A stretch of 64,000 bases of DNA from Balneolaceae bacterium (GCA_017640665.1 JAEPQE010000001.1:1-64000), one strand, 5' to 3'. Positions 25,099 through 35,208 are shown, counted from the stretch's first letter. Notes: generated from the sequence alone by a model not told the origin. Made by a program: numbers and translations.

Positions 25099-27558
25099 AT
25101 GTTTAAAAATTACCTCAAAATCGCATTTCGTAATATCCGCAAGCAAAAAATATATTCCTTAATCAATATAGTAGGGTTAACACTTGGTATCACATGTTGC
25201 ATCATTATCTACTTATTTATTCAGGATGAATATTCTTACGATAAATTCCATGAAAATAGCGGGAATATTTACTTGGTTGAGGAAATCAATTATTATGACA
25301 TCAAAGAAAATATAGAGCCTTCTCCTTTTTTTGATAGCCGGACTCCTGAAGGTATTCGCAAATCACCCTGGTTACCACTTTCGTTAGGGCCGGTTTTAAA
25401 AGACCGCATCCCGGAAATCAAGGATTTTGTGAGAGCAGATCAGTTTACAACAATTCTCAGGATTGGAAATGAGTCTTTTGAAGAAGAACTGACTTATACC
25501 GATGAATCTTTTTTTACCATGTTTTCTTTCCCTCTTCTTCAGGGAAATCCCGTTACCGTACTCAAAGATCCAGGCAGTCTTGTCCTTACACAGGAATTTG
25601 CTTCCAAGTATTTTGGAGACAGAAATCCAGTTGGAGAAACTATATTTATTACCGTCAGTAATGAAGACATACCTTTTACAGTAACAGGAATTGCGAAGGC
25701 TCCACCGGTAAATTCCAGCACCCCTTTCTCTATTGTTACAAACCTGAAAGAAAGCCCATATTATGAACGGAATCTAGATCAATGGAACCGATTTAATACC
25801 CCTGTTTTTTTGCAGCTAGAATCCAATGTCGATATCGCAGCGGTAAATGAAAAGATAAATGAATTTGTAGTCGAAAAATGGAGCGATAACTGGGACAATG
25901 TCAGGGAACGAAGAGGACTTCCTGCTGGTGCCGATGTAATGGAGTTCGGACTTGTTCCTTTAACTTCTCTACATCTGGATGCATCTATTGAATGGATAAA
26001 TTCCAGTAATCCTCTCTATTCCTATATTCTTGGTGCAGTTGGGATTTTAATTCTTCTGATTGCTTGCATTAATTATGTTACACTGGCCTTGGCCCGGTCA
26101 TCAAGCAGAGCAAAAGAAGTAGGAATCAGAAAAACATCCGGAGCAAAAAAGAATCAAATAGCGCTTCAATTTTGGGGTGAAACTCAGCTTTTAACTATTT
26201 TGGCTATAGTTCTAGGCATTTGTTTTGCTGAGATCCTGCTTCCCTACTTTAACTCCGTATCAGGGAAATCACTCGTTATCAATTATTTAGATAATGCAGG
26301 CTTTCTTATTGCCATTTTAGGTATTGCATTAATGACAGGGTTAATTGCAGGGAGTTATCCGGCCCTTGTTCTTTCTAAATATCAACCAGCAAAAGTTCTT
26401 AAAGGAATGAGCGGGTTTCAGTATAAACCCCGCCTTACAAAAGGACTTATTGTAGTACAATACAGTCTGTCTATATTTTTGATTATAAGTTCCGTAATCA
26501 TGTTTAAGCAGATGGATTATATCAATGGAAAGGATTTGGGATATAATGAGGAACAGGTATTATTTATTCCAACACATACCGGATGGAATGAAGAAGGTAC
26601 AAGACTCATGGAGCTATATCGAAGTGAATTGATTGGAACACGGGGCGTGGTTAATGTAAGCGGGATGGCTCCGGCTTTTACCAGTGGTTCTAACCGTTAT
26701 GGCTTTGAAGTTAACGACGACGAATTTCGCTCTTATATTTATTTTGTTGAAGAGGAGTTAATACCAACCTTAGGTCTTGAACTTTTATTCGGACGTAATT
26801 TCTCCGAAGATCGTCCTTCCGATGAAACAGAGTCTATCATTGTAAACGAAGCCCTTATTAACGCTTTGGGTTGGCAGGAAGATCCCATTGGTAAACTTCT
26901 ACCTTGGAAAGGAAAAGAAAATCCCTCCACTGTAATTGGAGTTGTTAAAGACTTCCACTTTCAGTCTTTAGAGACTGAAATTCAGCCCATGCTCATGCAT
27001 ATGGATCACAACCAAGGAGGTGTGGCTTCTATTGCTGTTAAACTTGAACCTGGAATGATTGGAGAAGCATTACCAATACTCGAAGAGAAATGGGCTGAAG
27101 TATCTCCGCTCCGGCCCTTTAGTTTCTGGTTTTTAGATGATGCTGTAGCCAGCCAATATGAAGACTACCAACGATGGTTACAAATTATGGGCGTTGCAAC
27201 ATTTATCGCAATTCTAATCGCTTGCTTAGGTTTATTCGGACTTGCCGGGCTTACAGCGGTAAATAAAACCAAAGAAATTGGAATACGAAAAGTACTCGGT
27301 GCTGGAATTGATCAAATTGTACTTTTATTAAATAAAGATATTGTTCTATTGGTTCTCATTTCTATGATAATTGCAGCTCCGGCATCATGGTATATCATGG
27401 AGCAATGGCTTTCTGATTTCTCCTATCGAATCAATATTAATGCCGGGGTGTATATGATTTCTACGATCGTTGCTCTGGCTTTGGCAATTTTAACGGTAAG
27501 TTACCACTCTGTAAAAGCAGCCCTTGCCAATCCCGTGGATAGTTTAAAGAGCGAATGA
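25099..27558 (+). CDS. permease P5 (QFWGE subgroup)
   Basis: 819 residues, last gene of the second unit. FtsX block 1 (from about 306) has LALARSSSRAKEVGIRKTSGA followed by QFWGE. P9 and P13 also have QFWGE in place of the common QFxGES, so these three form a subgroup spread over two units. After TM1 the usual SYDxFHENSDRIYRV reads SYDKFHENSGNIYLV. The first periplasmic domain is longer than in P1 by some 25 residues and is Pro-rich near 73-90 (PSPFFDSRTPEGIRKSPW). FtsX block 2 begins near 697 with AGLTAVNKTKEIGIRKVLGAG. The gene is followed after 15 bp by the hairpin at 27574. Tail NPVDSLKSE. Confidence 0.92.
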   Translation: MFKNYLKIAFRNIRKQKIYSLINIVGLTLGITCCIIIYLFIQDEYSYDKFHENSGNIYLVEEINYYDIKENIEPSPFFDSRTPEGIRKSPWLPLSLGPVLKDRIPEIKDFVRADQFTTILRIGNESFEEELTYTDESFFTMFSFPLLQGNPVTVLKDPGSLVLTQEFASKYFGDRNPVGETIFITVSNEDIPFTVTGIAKAPPVNSSTPFSIVTNLKESPYYERNLDQWNRFNTPVFLQLESNVDIAAVNEKINEFVVEKWSDNWDNVRERRGLPAGADVMEFGLVPLTSLHLDASIEWINSSNPLYSYILGAVGILILLIACINYVTLALARSSSRAKEVGIRKTSGAKKNQIALQFWGETQLLTILAIVLGICFAEILLPYFNSVSGKSLVINYLDNAGFLIAILGIALMTGLIAGSYPALVLSKYQPAKVLKGMSGFQYKPRLTKGLIVVQYSLSIFLIISSVIMFKQMDYINGKDLGYNEEQVLFIPTHTGWNEEGTRLMELYRSELIGTRGVVNVSGMAPAFTSGSNRYGFEVNDDEFRSYIYFVEEELIPTLGLELLFGRNFSEDRPSDETESIIVNEALINALGWQEDPIGKLLPWKGKENPSTVIGVVKDFHFQSLETEIQPMLMHMDHNQGGVASIAVKLEPGMIGEALPILEEKWAEVSPLRPFSFWFLDDAVASQYEDYQRWLQIMGVATFIAILIACLGLFGLAGLTAVNKTKEIGIRKVLGAGIDQIVLLLNKDIVLLVLISMIIAAPASWYIMEQWLSDFSYRININAGVYMISTIVALALAILTVSYHSVKAALANPVDSLKSE

Positions 27559-27573
27559 TTTAGCAAGCAGTTT

Positions 27574-27609
27574 GCAGTAAGCAGAATAATACTACAAACT
27601 GCTTACTGC
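27574..27609 (+). terminator. hairpin between P5 and UAS B
   Basis: GCAGTAAGCAG (27574-27584) and CTGCTTACTGC (27599-27609) pair perfectly over 11 bp with a 14-nt loop. An alternative pairing uses GCAGTTTG and CAAACTGC. No T tract follows. It sits directly after P5 and 5 bp before UAS B. Confidence 0.45.
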
Positions 27610-27614
27610 CGAAC

Positions 27615-27651
27615 TGTTCAATAGCGGACACTCATTGTCTGAAATCGAACA
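27615..27651. promoter_or_regulatory. UAS B: double palindrome upstream of P6
   Basis: TGTTCAATAGCGGACA (27615-27630), CTCAT, and TGTCTGAAATCGAACA (27636-27651). The first half-site is closest to that of UAS A, with identical TGTTC and CGGACA ends. Confidence 0.8.
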
Positions 27652-27704
27652 GTAATTATTCAAAAAAAGACGGTTTTACTATAAATAAGAGCTTCCTATC
27701 AATT

Positions 27705-27720
27705 TGGTACGGTTGTTGAA
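27705..27720 (+). promoter_or_regulatory. sigma-54-like promoter of unit P6-P8
   Basis: TGGTAC-GGTTG-TTGAA begins 54 bp after the end of UAS B and about 57 bp before the P6 start. It has A instead of C at -12. Confidence 0.55.
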
Positions 27721-27764
27721 ATAACGTTACTGTAATTGAGAATACAACATATTGTGGGGAGATG

Positions 27765-30149
27765 ATGTTTAAAAATTACTTCAAAATTGCTTTTCGTAAT
27801 GTATCAAAACAGAAAGGGTACACTTTAATAAATACTCTTGGTTTGGCAATTGGAATGGGTGTGTGCTTGTTTCTCGTACTCTTAACTCAGTATGCCTTTA
27901 CTTTTGATCAATATCATGAAAACTCCGATCGAATCTACAGGGTAGCGGACAAAATCAAGCAGCAAAACGGAAGTATTCTTGATGTAGCGATTTCTCCTAG
28001 CCCCTGGGGAAAGGCCCTGGAAGCAGATTATCCAGAGATTGAAGAATCTACACGTTTTCTATACCGGGGAGCGGCTATCGAGTATGGTGATAAAATTCTT
28101 CGGCAGGGCATCACTTATGTAGATGAAGGGATTTTCGACATCTTTTCCTATCCGTTTAAATACGGCACTCCCGAAGGAGCCCTTTCTCAACCCAACAATA
28201 TTGTTATTACAGAGGAGATGTCGGTTCGTTATTTTGGTGAAGAGAACCCGGTAGGGGAAACACTTCTGTTAGATAAAACACCATTTCAGGTTACAGGGGT
28301 ACTTAAAAAGCTCAACCCACAATCCAGCTTTGCATTTAATTCTCTGGTACCATTTTCGGGGCTGACCGAAGAAGACTATGCATCAATCAACGATTGGAGA
28401 TCTCATAATCTATACACGTATCTACTGTTGAAGGAAGGGACTAATGTCGCCGAGCTGGAGTCAAAACTTCCAGATTTTATTGAAAAACATGTTGGGGAAG
28501 AGTTCCGTGACCGATATGTGCCGCATCTGCAAAATATTGGAGATTTACTTCTCAGATCAAATTTATATGCTGAGCATGGAGAGACTTTAGAAGTGTCTTA
28601 TGTATACATTTTTATAGCGATAGCTCTTCTCATACTGATTATAGCCTGTATTAACTTCATCAATCTATCTACTGCACAAGGACTGAAGCGAGCAAAAGAA
28701 GTGGGAGTTCGAAAGGTAATGGGGGCCTTTAAAAAACAACTCGTATTTCAATTTTTAGCTGAGGCGCTATTAATTGCATTTTTTGCGGTTGTTATAAGTA
28801 TGATGCTTGTTGAGCTCGCTCTCCCTTGGTTTAATGATCTGGCTGAATGGAGTGTTCAGGCCAGCTATCTTGCTAATCCCGTTTATATGGTTTCTATATT
28901 TCTGATTGTGTTACTAGTTGGGGTATTGGCAGGTGGTTATCCGGCCTTTGTGTTATCTGCGTTTAAGCCTGCTGCTGTTTTAAAAGGAGAAAAGACGGGA
29001 GCAAAAGGAAATTCGTTCCTTAAAACGGGATTAGTAGTAGCCCAATTTACTGTAGCTATATTTATGATTGTAAGTACTGCAGCTGTGGATAAGCAACTTT
29101 CTTTCCTGAAAAGCAAAGATCTTGGGTTCAACAAAAATGATGTACTTGTAGCAGGAGTACCCAGTGAAATTTCAGGTGACGAACTTGAGTTAGTCCGGGA
29201 TGAATTATTCAGAATTCCCGGAGTCACTAAAGTATCTTTCAGCTCAAATATTCCAGGAAATGAATCGGGTAATCGAAGTCAGTTTTACCCTGAAGGTGCC
29301 TTTGCTGAGGATGGCTTACTTGTGAACACCTATTCAATTGATGACTACTTTATCTCGCAATTCGATTTAACTTTGATTGATGGAAGAGACTTTAGCAGTG
29401 ATTTAGCTTCAGATTCGGCAAATTCAGTCATCATAAATCAGGCTGCAGTTACAAAATTCGGATGGGAATCTCCTATTGGAAAAACCATTGTTACCGAAAA
29501 CAGGGAGAAAGAAAGAACTTATTTTGATGTGGTAGGAGTGTTGGAGGACTTCCACTATGAAACCCTCCATTCGTCTATAGAACCTTTAATCATTCGAAAA
29601 AATCCGAATCAATTTTACGACTTAAGTATCCGGCTGAATACTGCAAATCTGGAAGAAACTACAGCTCAGGTATCTGATGTACTGAAAGGGTTTAATGAAG
29701 GTATTCCTGTTTGGTATTATTTTCTTGAAGATGATATAGCGACCGATTATACCACAGAAGAGGTGATTGGAGAAATGCTCAGATACTTCGCCTATCTCAC
29801 CATTTTCATAGCTTGCCTTGGTTTATTGGGATTAGTCTCATTCACTGTAATAAACAGAAAGAAGGAAATTGGAATACGTAAAGTATTAGGTGCATCAGTG
29901 AGTAATATTGTTCAAACTATTTCTACCGACTTCTTAAAGTTGGTAATATTCGGCTTTGTAATAGGTGCTCCACTCGCTTTTTTTCTGGTTCAACAATGGT
30001 TAAACAGCTTTGCCTACAGTACTAGTCCGGATGCCCTTATTTTCGTAGGATCTGGTGCAACAATTATTGCGATCTCCCTTCTGACAATAGGATATCAGGC
30101 TGTAAAAGCAGCTTTAGCTAATCCTGTAGAAAGTTTAAAGAATGAATGA
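27765..30149 (+). CDS. permease P6 (duplicated MacB/FtsX type)
   Basis: 794 residues from the second of two adjacent ATG codons. ATG at 27762 would add one Met, but paralogues open MFKNY or MLKNY. A GGGGAG (27756-27761) directly abuts the start, much closer than a normal ribosome-binding site, so initiation may be unusual. FtsX block 1 (about 278) reads NLSTAQGLKRAKEVGVRKVMGA with QFLAEA in place of QFxGES. Block 2 (about 673) reads INRKKEIGIRKVLGASV. The first periplasmic domain is short and contains VAISPSPWGKALEADYPEI, resembling P12 (VTAPWGEAAL) at the same place. First gene of the third unit. Tail NPVESLKNE. Confidence 0.92.
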   Translation: MFKNYFKIAFRNVSKQKGYTLINTLGLAIGMGVCLFLVLLTQYAFTFDQYHENSDRIYRVADKIKQQNGSILDVAISPSPWGKALEADYPEIEESTRFLYRGAAIEYGDKILRQGITYVDEGIFDIFSYPFKYGTPEGALSQPNNIVITEEMSVRYFGEENPVGETLLLDKTPFQVTGVLKKLNPQSSFAFNSLVPFSGLTEEDYASINDWRSHNLYTYLLLKEGTNVAELESKLPDFIEKHVGEEFRDRYVPHLQNIGDLLLRSNLYAEHGETLEVSYVYIFIAIALLILIIACINFINLSTAQGLKRAKEVGVRKVMGAFKKQLVFQFLAEALLIAFFAVVISMMLVELALPWFNDLAEWSVQASYLANPVYMVSIFLIVLLVGVLAGGYPAFVLSAFKPAAVLKGEKTGAKGNSFLKTGLVVAQFTVAIFMIVSTAAVDKQLSFLKSKDLGFNKNDVLVAGVPSEISGDELELVRDELFRIPGVTKVSFSSNIPGNESGNRSQFYPEGAFAEDGLLVNTYSIDDYFISQFDLTLIDGRDFSSDLASDSANSVIINQAAVTKFGWESPIGKTIVTENREKERTYFDVVGVLEDFHYETLHSSIEPLIIRKNPNQFYDLSIRLNTANLEETTAQVSDVLKGFNEGIPVWYYFLEDDIATDYTTEEVIGEMLRYFAYLTIFIACLGLLGLVSFTVINRKKEIGIRKVLGASVSNIVQTISTDFLKLVIFGFVIGAPLAFFLVQQWLNSFAYSTSPDALIFVGSGATIIAISLLTIGYQAVKAALANPVESLKNE

Positions 30150-30284
30150 GGCTACCAAAAAGAGAAGAATGTATATCAAAAAGAAAATTCTAGAATAATT
30201 GCTTTTAGCTACTAGCCGTTAGCCTTAATCAACACTCAGAATCAGGCGGACAGCTATAAAACTAAGAGCTAAACCCTTTTTACC

Positions 30285-32696
30285 ATGCTTAAAAACTATC
30301 TGAAAATCGCCTTCCGTAATCTACTCCGAAATAAATCGTATTCATTTATAAACATATTTGGGCTTGCGATCGGACTTACATGTACTATCCTGATTGGGCT
30401 TTATGTCATCCATGAGCTTTCGTATGACAAATTTCATGAAAACGGAGATCGTATCTATCGTGTAGTGGAAAGCTATAACAGTGAGCAGGAAGAAAACTGG
30501 TATGCCACCACCTTCTCAGCACTCGCTCCAACCCTCAAAAGCGAGTTTCCATCCATAAAGCATGTTACCCATGTTTATCCAACCAATGGATTAGTTACCG
30601 GAGGCGAAAACCAGAAATATCAGGAAGACACTATCATCTATGGTGATTCTGCGTTCTTTGAAATGTTTTCTTTTCCTCTTTTATCAGGTGACCCCACTTC
30701 TGTACTTAATCAACCTTTAACCGTTGTAATTACAGAAAGTGTTGCTCAAAAGTTTTTTGGTAAAGAGAACCCGGTTGGTAAAAGTATTTCATTCAAAGGT
30801 CAAAGAAGCACTGTTGAATTTGAAATAACCGGTGTAGCTGAAAACCCTCCCTCCAATTCACACATTCAATTTGAGTATGTGTTCTCTTATGAGAGTTTGA
30901 GAAACCTTAGGCCCTGGGAGTACAACAAATGGTATTACCCACCCGTGTATACGTATGTTGAGTTGGCTTCGAATGAATCTGTTACTGATCTGAAGTCTGT
31001 TTTCCCAGCGTTCCAGGAAAAATATGTTGGTGCAGAAGCTCACCTTCGTAATCTTGACTTACAACCTATTGGTGATATTCGATTATTCTCTGATTATCAG
31101 AATGAATTGTCCACGACCTCAGATATCAGCTACATTTACTTATTTTCAGCAATTGGGATTTTTATTCTCCTCATTGCTTGTATCAATTTCATGAATTTGG
31201 CAACTGCTAAATCTATGAAACGATCAAGAGAAGTGGGTATGAGGAAAACACTGGGAGCCCGAAGAAAACAACTGATTTGGCAGTTTCTGGGCGAAGCATT
31301 TATCATTACCTCTATCAGCCTAACCCTTGCCTTCCTGATTTCTGAAATTGTACTTCCCTATTTCAATGCAATATCCGGCAAAGAACTAGCAATGGGAGCT
31401 ATAGGCCTTAGCTCATGGATGGTTGGAGCATTTGGAATAATACTCATAGTGGGTTTAATAGCAGGTAGTTATCCCGCTTTTTATCTCTCTTCCTTTAAAC
31501 CTATTACCGTACTTAAAGGGATTAAGGATACTAGTGGAAGTTCGGATTCTTTATTTAGAAAGGGATTGGTCATATTCCAGTTCTTCATTTCTACGGGGCT
31601 CATCTTTGGGACATTTATTGTGACCCAGCAGCTGGATTTTCTTCAAAACGACCGTCTCGGCTTTAATAAAGAACAGGTAGCGATTATCCCTGTTCGTGAA
31701 ACCACTGATCAATTCAATATAAAATCACTTAAAGAAGAAATACTGAGAATTCCCGGCGTGGAGTCGGCTGCTGCGGTATCCGGCGTTCCGGGTATAAGTA
31801 GCGGAATTCACTCATTTGGAGCTGTCCCTGATGATAACAAAACGGATACGCTTGGTGTTATGACCATTACAAGTGACCATTCTTTTGTTGAAACTCTTCA
31901 GCTGAACTTATTGGAAGGAAGGGATTTCTCCGAAGCATTTAGCACCGATGAGACTCAGGCGTTTATCATCAATCAAACAGCCGCGGAAAAATTTGGCTGG
32001 GATAATCCTGTTGGAGAAGAGCTAACTCTTCGTTTTTACACAACAGATTTGGTTGAAAAAAAAGGAACCGTTGTCGGCATGGTAGAAGATTTCCAATACC
32101 ACTCCCTGCATTCAGACATCGATCCGATTCTGATTCAGGTGTTCTCCGCTACCTTTTATCACGACTATCTCGCTATTCGGTTTACTTCGGATAATCTGCA
32201 GGCTTCTCTTCAGGATGTAGAGGCAAAATGGAGTGCCTTCAATCCGGATCGACCTTTCGAATATACTTTCCTGGATGATACCTTCGACTCTATGTACAAG
32301 GCTGAGGAACAACTCAGTATGATTTTCAACATGTTTGCAGTTATCGCAATTGCCATTGCCTGCCTCGGGTTATTCGGGTTAGCTTCGTACAGCACAGAGC
32401 GCCGGTTGAAGGAGTTGGGAATCAGAAAAGTACTTGGAGCATCCGTGGCGGATATCCTCACGCTTTTATCCAAAGATTTCCTAAAACTGGTAGTGATTGG
32501 GTTCCTCGTTTCTGTTCCGTTTGCCATCTTCTTTATGAATAAATGGCTTCAGAATTTTTCAGAGCGTATAGAAATAAACTTTGCCCTGTTTTTCTTTGTA
32601 GCCGTAGTCGCTATTTCTGTCGCTGTAATTGCAGTGAGTTATCAATCTATCCGCGCTGCAGTGATGAATCCTGTTGATAGTTTAAAACGGGAATAA
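30285..32696 (+). CDS. permease P7 (duplicated MacB/FtsX type)
   Basis: 803 residues. It lies 135 bp after P6, an unusually long spacer inside a unit, with no double palindrome in it. FtsX block 1 (about 282) has NLATAKSMKRSREVGMRKTLGA followed by QFLGEA. Block 2 (about 680) has TERRLKELGIRKVLGASV, where Leu replaces the Ile of the KEIGIRK consensus. TM8 is followed by FSERIEINF instead of the usual FAYRI. The first periplasmic domain opens with VESYNSEQEENWYATTFS. Tail NPVDSLKRE. The gene is followed by the P8 hairpin, whose terminator-like form may separate P7 from P8 in part. Confidence 0.92.
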   Translation: MLKNYLKIAFRNLLRNKSYSFINIFGLAIGLTCTILIGLYVIHELSYDKFHENGDRIYRVVESYNSEQEENWYATTFSALAPTLKSEFPSIKHVTHVYPTNGLVTGGENQKYQEDTIIYGDSAFFEMFSFPLLSGDPTSVLNQPLTVVITESVAQKFFGKENPVGKSISFKGQRSTVEFEITGVAENPPSNSHIQFEYVFSYESLRNLRPWEYNKWYYPPVYTYVELASNESVTDLKSVFPAFQEKYVGAEAHLRNLDLQPIGDIRLFSDYQNELSTTSDISYIYLFSAIGIFILLIACINFMNLATAKSMKRSREVGMRKTLGARRKQLIWQFLGEAFIITSISLTLAFLISEIVLPYFNAISGKELAMGAIGLSSWMVGAFGIILIVGLIAGSYPAFYLSSFKPITVLKGIKDTSGSSDSLFRKGLVIFQFFISTGLIFGTFIVTQQLDFLQNDRLGFNKEQVAIIPVRETTDQFNIKSLKEEILRIPGVESAAAVSGVPGISSGIHSFGAVPDDNKTDTLGVMTITSDHSFVETLQLNLLEGRDFSEAFSTDETQAFIINQTAAEKFGWDNPVGEELTLRFYTTDLVEKKGTVVGMVEDFQYHSLHSDIDPILIQVFSATFYHDYLAIRFTSDNLQASLQDVEAKWSAFNPDRPFEYTFLDDTFDSMYKAEEQLSMIFNMFAVIAIAIACLGLFGLASYSTERRLKELGIRKVLGASVADILTLLSKDFLKLVVIGFLVSVPFAIFFMNKWLQNFSERIEINFALFFFVAVVAISVAVIAVSYQSIRAAVMNPVDSLKRE

Positions 32697-32744
32697 AACT
32701 ATTTGAAAGTGAACAAAATCTGGTTTTAATGTAACCATAAGTTT

Positions 32745-32786
32745 AAATCTTCGTGTTATGCTTAGACCTTAACACGGAGATTTTTT
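32745..32786 (+). promoter_or_regulatory. terminator-like hairpin hiding the P8 ribosome-binding site
   Basis: AAATCTTCGTGTTA (32745-32758) pairs with TAACACGGAGATTT (32770-32783) through 14 positions, one of them a G-U pair. The loop has 11 nt and six T residues follow (32781-32786), overlapping the stem end. The right arm contains GGAG (32776-32779), 7 nt before the P8 ATG. The same hairpin can therefore stop transcription or mask the ribosome-binding site. It may act simply as an intrinsic terminator, or as an attenuator that lets P8 be expressed only under some condition. Confidence 0.65.
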
Positions 32787-35150
32787 ATGCTTAAGAATTA
32801 TATAAAGACGGCGTTTCGGGGATTCAGACGCCAAAAAAGCTCTTTTTTCATCAATTTAGCGGGGCTTTCCATCGGCTTAACCTGTAGCTTTCTCATCTTC
32901 CTTTGGGTAATTGATGAGATGAACATGGATCAGTATCACGCCGATTCTGATCGCATTGTTCAGATTATGGAATTTCAAGAGTACTCGGATGAAACCTTTG
33001 CCACACTCTCCACCCCTGGAATTATTGCCAGAAATATCAAAGAAGAATTCCCCGAGTTTGAATATGCCGCAAATTACACATGGAATGGAGACCGGTTATT
33101 CTCTAAAGATAATCTGAACTACTATGAAAACGGGCTGGATGTAGAAAACGATTTTTTCAAAATTCTGAGCATTGATTTAATCTACGGGAACAGAGATGAG
33201 CTTCTAGTCCAACCAAATACAGTAGTTCTTTCCGAAGAAACTGCTAAGAAATATTTCGGCGAATCGAACCCGGTAGGTCAGGCTATTACTTACAACAATA
33301 CCACCGAATTGATGGTAACCGGTGTGTTCAGGAAGATGCCAGATAATTCCACTTTCCAATTCGATGTCCTACTCAATTATGATGATTGGCTGGAGACCAA
33401 TGAATGGGCAACCGATTGGGGTAATAATGGTCCCAGAGCTATAGCCAAGCTTGTTCCCGGTACCAATCAGCAAGAATTAAACTCCAAAATTGTCAATTAC
33501 ATAAAGGGAAAAGATGAAGAGGGTGATTCAAACGTAGAAGTGTTTGTATATCCTTTTGCTCAACGTTATTTATATGGTCAGTTTGAGAATAAAGTTCAGT
33601 CTGGTGGCCGTATCGAGTATGTTCGCCTTTTTATTATTGTAGCAATTTTCGTACTTCTGATTGCTTGCATCAACTTTATGAACCTTAGTACAGCTAAAGC
33701 TACCAAACGAGCTAAAGAGGTTGGAATTCGTAAATCTATCGGAGCTAGTCAGGGCTCATTAATCGGGCAGTTCATTGGCGAATCCATGATTATTAGTTTC
33801 TTCTCGTTGTTTATCTCAATCATAATGGTAGAGTTGTTCCTTCCCATATTTAATAATATTACAGGAAAAGAAATCTCCGTTGATTATTCGAACCCAACAC
33901 TTCTGTCGATTTTTATTGGCACTGTATTAATCACAGGCTTGGTATCCGGAAGTTATCCTGCTTTTTATCTTTCATCGATAGAGGCTGTCAAGTCTTTGAA
34001 AGGTTCCCTTAGGTCTTCTTTTAAGGAAGTATTCGCCCGGAAAGGTCTGGTTGTATTTCAATTCAGCCTTTCTGTTATCCTCATTATTTCGACTATTATT
34101 ATCTATCGCCAAATTCAGTTTACACAACAGAAAAATCTTGGATACAAAAAAGAAAATCTGGTGTTTTTTACTGTTGAGGACGAAATCTATGACAGATGGG
34201 AAACTTTTAAAGAACAAGTTGAAGGAATTCCGGGAGTACAACATGTATCAAGAAGCAGTTCTACTTTCCTCGGCAGGAATTCGAACACATCCGGTTTAGA
34301 CTGGGAAGGCAAAGACCCTGATTCGCGAATTTTGTTTGAAAATGTTTTAGCTGATTACGATTTACAGGAAACCATGGGTTTTGAATTGGTTGATGGACGA
34401 TTTTTTTCAGAAGAGTTTGGAATTACTGACACCTCGAAAATCATATTTAACGAACGGGGTATTGAAGTAATGGGTCTCGAAGATCCTGTTGGAAAAGTAA
34501 TCACCCTTTGGGATGACTATGAAATGGAAATAATCGGGGTAGTGAAAGACTTCAACTTCCAAAGCCTGAGAAGCGAAGTGGAACCACTGTTTTTCCGTTA
34601 TAGAGAAAACTCAGGCTGGCGGGGATTTGTCCGCATCGAAAGCAGTAATATTACTTCTACTCTTTCAAATCTGGAAGAAACGTATAAATCGTTTAATGCA
34701 AATTACCCCTTCGAATATAATTTCATGGACGACCAATACGCTGCACTGTACCGCAGCGAAATGAGAATCGGGGAACTTGCGAAGTACTTCTCCATCTTCG
34801 CTATACTTATATCTTGTTTAGGTTTGTTCGGGTTGTCTGCTTTCACTGCCGAGCAGCGCTCTAAAGAAATCGGTGTTCGAAAAGTATTGGGAGCTTCTGT
34901 ACGCAGCTTAGTACTACTCATCTCGAAAGACTTCACCAAGCTTGTTTTGATTTCAATCGCTGTGTCTATTCCGGTTTCCTGGTATCTAATGAGTATCTGG
35001 ATTGAAGATTTTGCTTATAGTTCAGGAATTGAATGGTGGGTATTCTTTGCAGCAGGGATTTGTGCACTTGTTATCGCCTGGCTAACAGTAAGCTGGCAAT
35101 CTGTAAAAGCAGCACTAATGAATCCAGTTAAAAGTTTGAAGAGCGAGTGA
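32787..35150 (+). CDS. permease P8 (shortest of the array)
   Basis: 787 residues, the shortest permease, and the only one whose start sits directly under a hairpin. The opening is MLKNYIKTAFRGFRRQKSSF. After TM1 it has MNMDQYHADSDRIVQIMEF, losing the SYD of most paralogues. FtsX block 1 (about 278) reads NLSTAKATKRAKEVGIRKSIGAS followed by QFIGES. Block 2 (about 666) reads AEQRSKEIGVRKVLGAS. The first periplasmic domain is Asn/Trp-rich (NEWATDWGNNGP near 210). The second domain carries a NSNTSGLDWEGKDPDSRI stretch. Last gene of the third unit, ahead of the hairpin at 35176. Tail NPVKSLKSE. Confidence 0.92.
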   Translation: MLKNYIKTAFRGFRRQKSSFFINLAGLSIGLTCSFLIFLWVIDEMNMDQYHADSDRIVQIMEFQEYSDETFATLSTPGIIARNIKEEFPEFEYAANYTWNGDRLFSKDNLNYYENGLDVENDFFKILSIDLIYGNRDELLVQPNTVVLSEETAKKYFGESNPVGQAITYNNTTELMVTGVFRKMPDNSTFQFDVLLNYDDWLETNEWATDWGNNGPRAIAKLVPGTNQQELNSKIVNYIKGKDEEGDSNVEVFVYPFAQRYLYGQFENKVQSGGRIEYVRLFIIVAIFVLLIACINFMNLSTAKATKRAKEVGIRKSIGASQGSLIGQFIGESMIISFFSLFISIIMVELFLPIFNNITGKEISVDYSNPTLLSIFIGTVLITGLVSGSYPAFYLSSIEAVKSLKGSLRSSFKEVFARKGLVVFQFSLSVILIISTIIIYRQIQFTQQKNLGYKKENLVFFTVEDEIYDRWETFKEQVEGIPGVQHVSRSSSTFLGRNSNTSGLDWEGKDPDSRILFENVLADYDLQETMGFELVDGRFFSEEFGITDTSKIIFNERGIEVMGLEDPVGKVITLWDDYEMEIIGVVKDFNFQSLRSEVEPLFFRYRENSGWRGFVRIESSNITSTLSNLEETYKSFNANYPFEYNFMDDQYAALYRSEMRIGELAKYFSIFAILISCLGLFGLSAFTAEQRSKEIGVRKVLGASVRSLVLLISKDFTKLVLISIAVSIPVSWYLMSIWIEDFAYSSGIEWWVFFAAGICALVIAWLTVSWQSVKAALMNPVKSLKSE

Positions 35151-35175
35151 GAACTCATGCTTTCAGCGAACATCG

Positions 35176-35208
35176 TTCAGCTTTTTGATTCTTGTACAAA
35201 AAGCTGAA
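35176..35208 (+). terminator. hairpin between P8 and UAS D
   Basis: TTCAGCTTTTTG (35176-35187) and CAAAAAGCTGAA (35197-35208) form a perfect 12-bp stem with a 9-nt loop. Little T follows. It lies 25 bp after P8 and 30 bp before UAS D. Confidence 0.5.

Noticed and set aside
30150-30284. Spacer before P7 as another control module
   Set aside because: No TGT-N10-ACA pair and no TGGYAY-N5-TTG were found in it.
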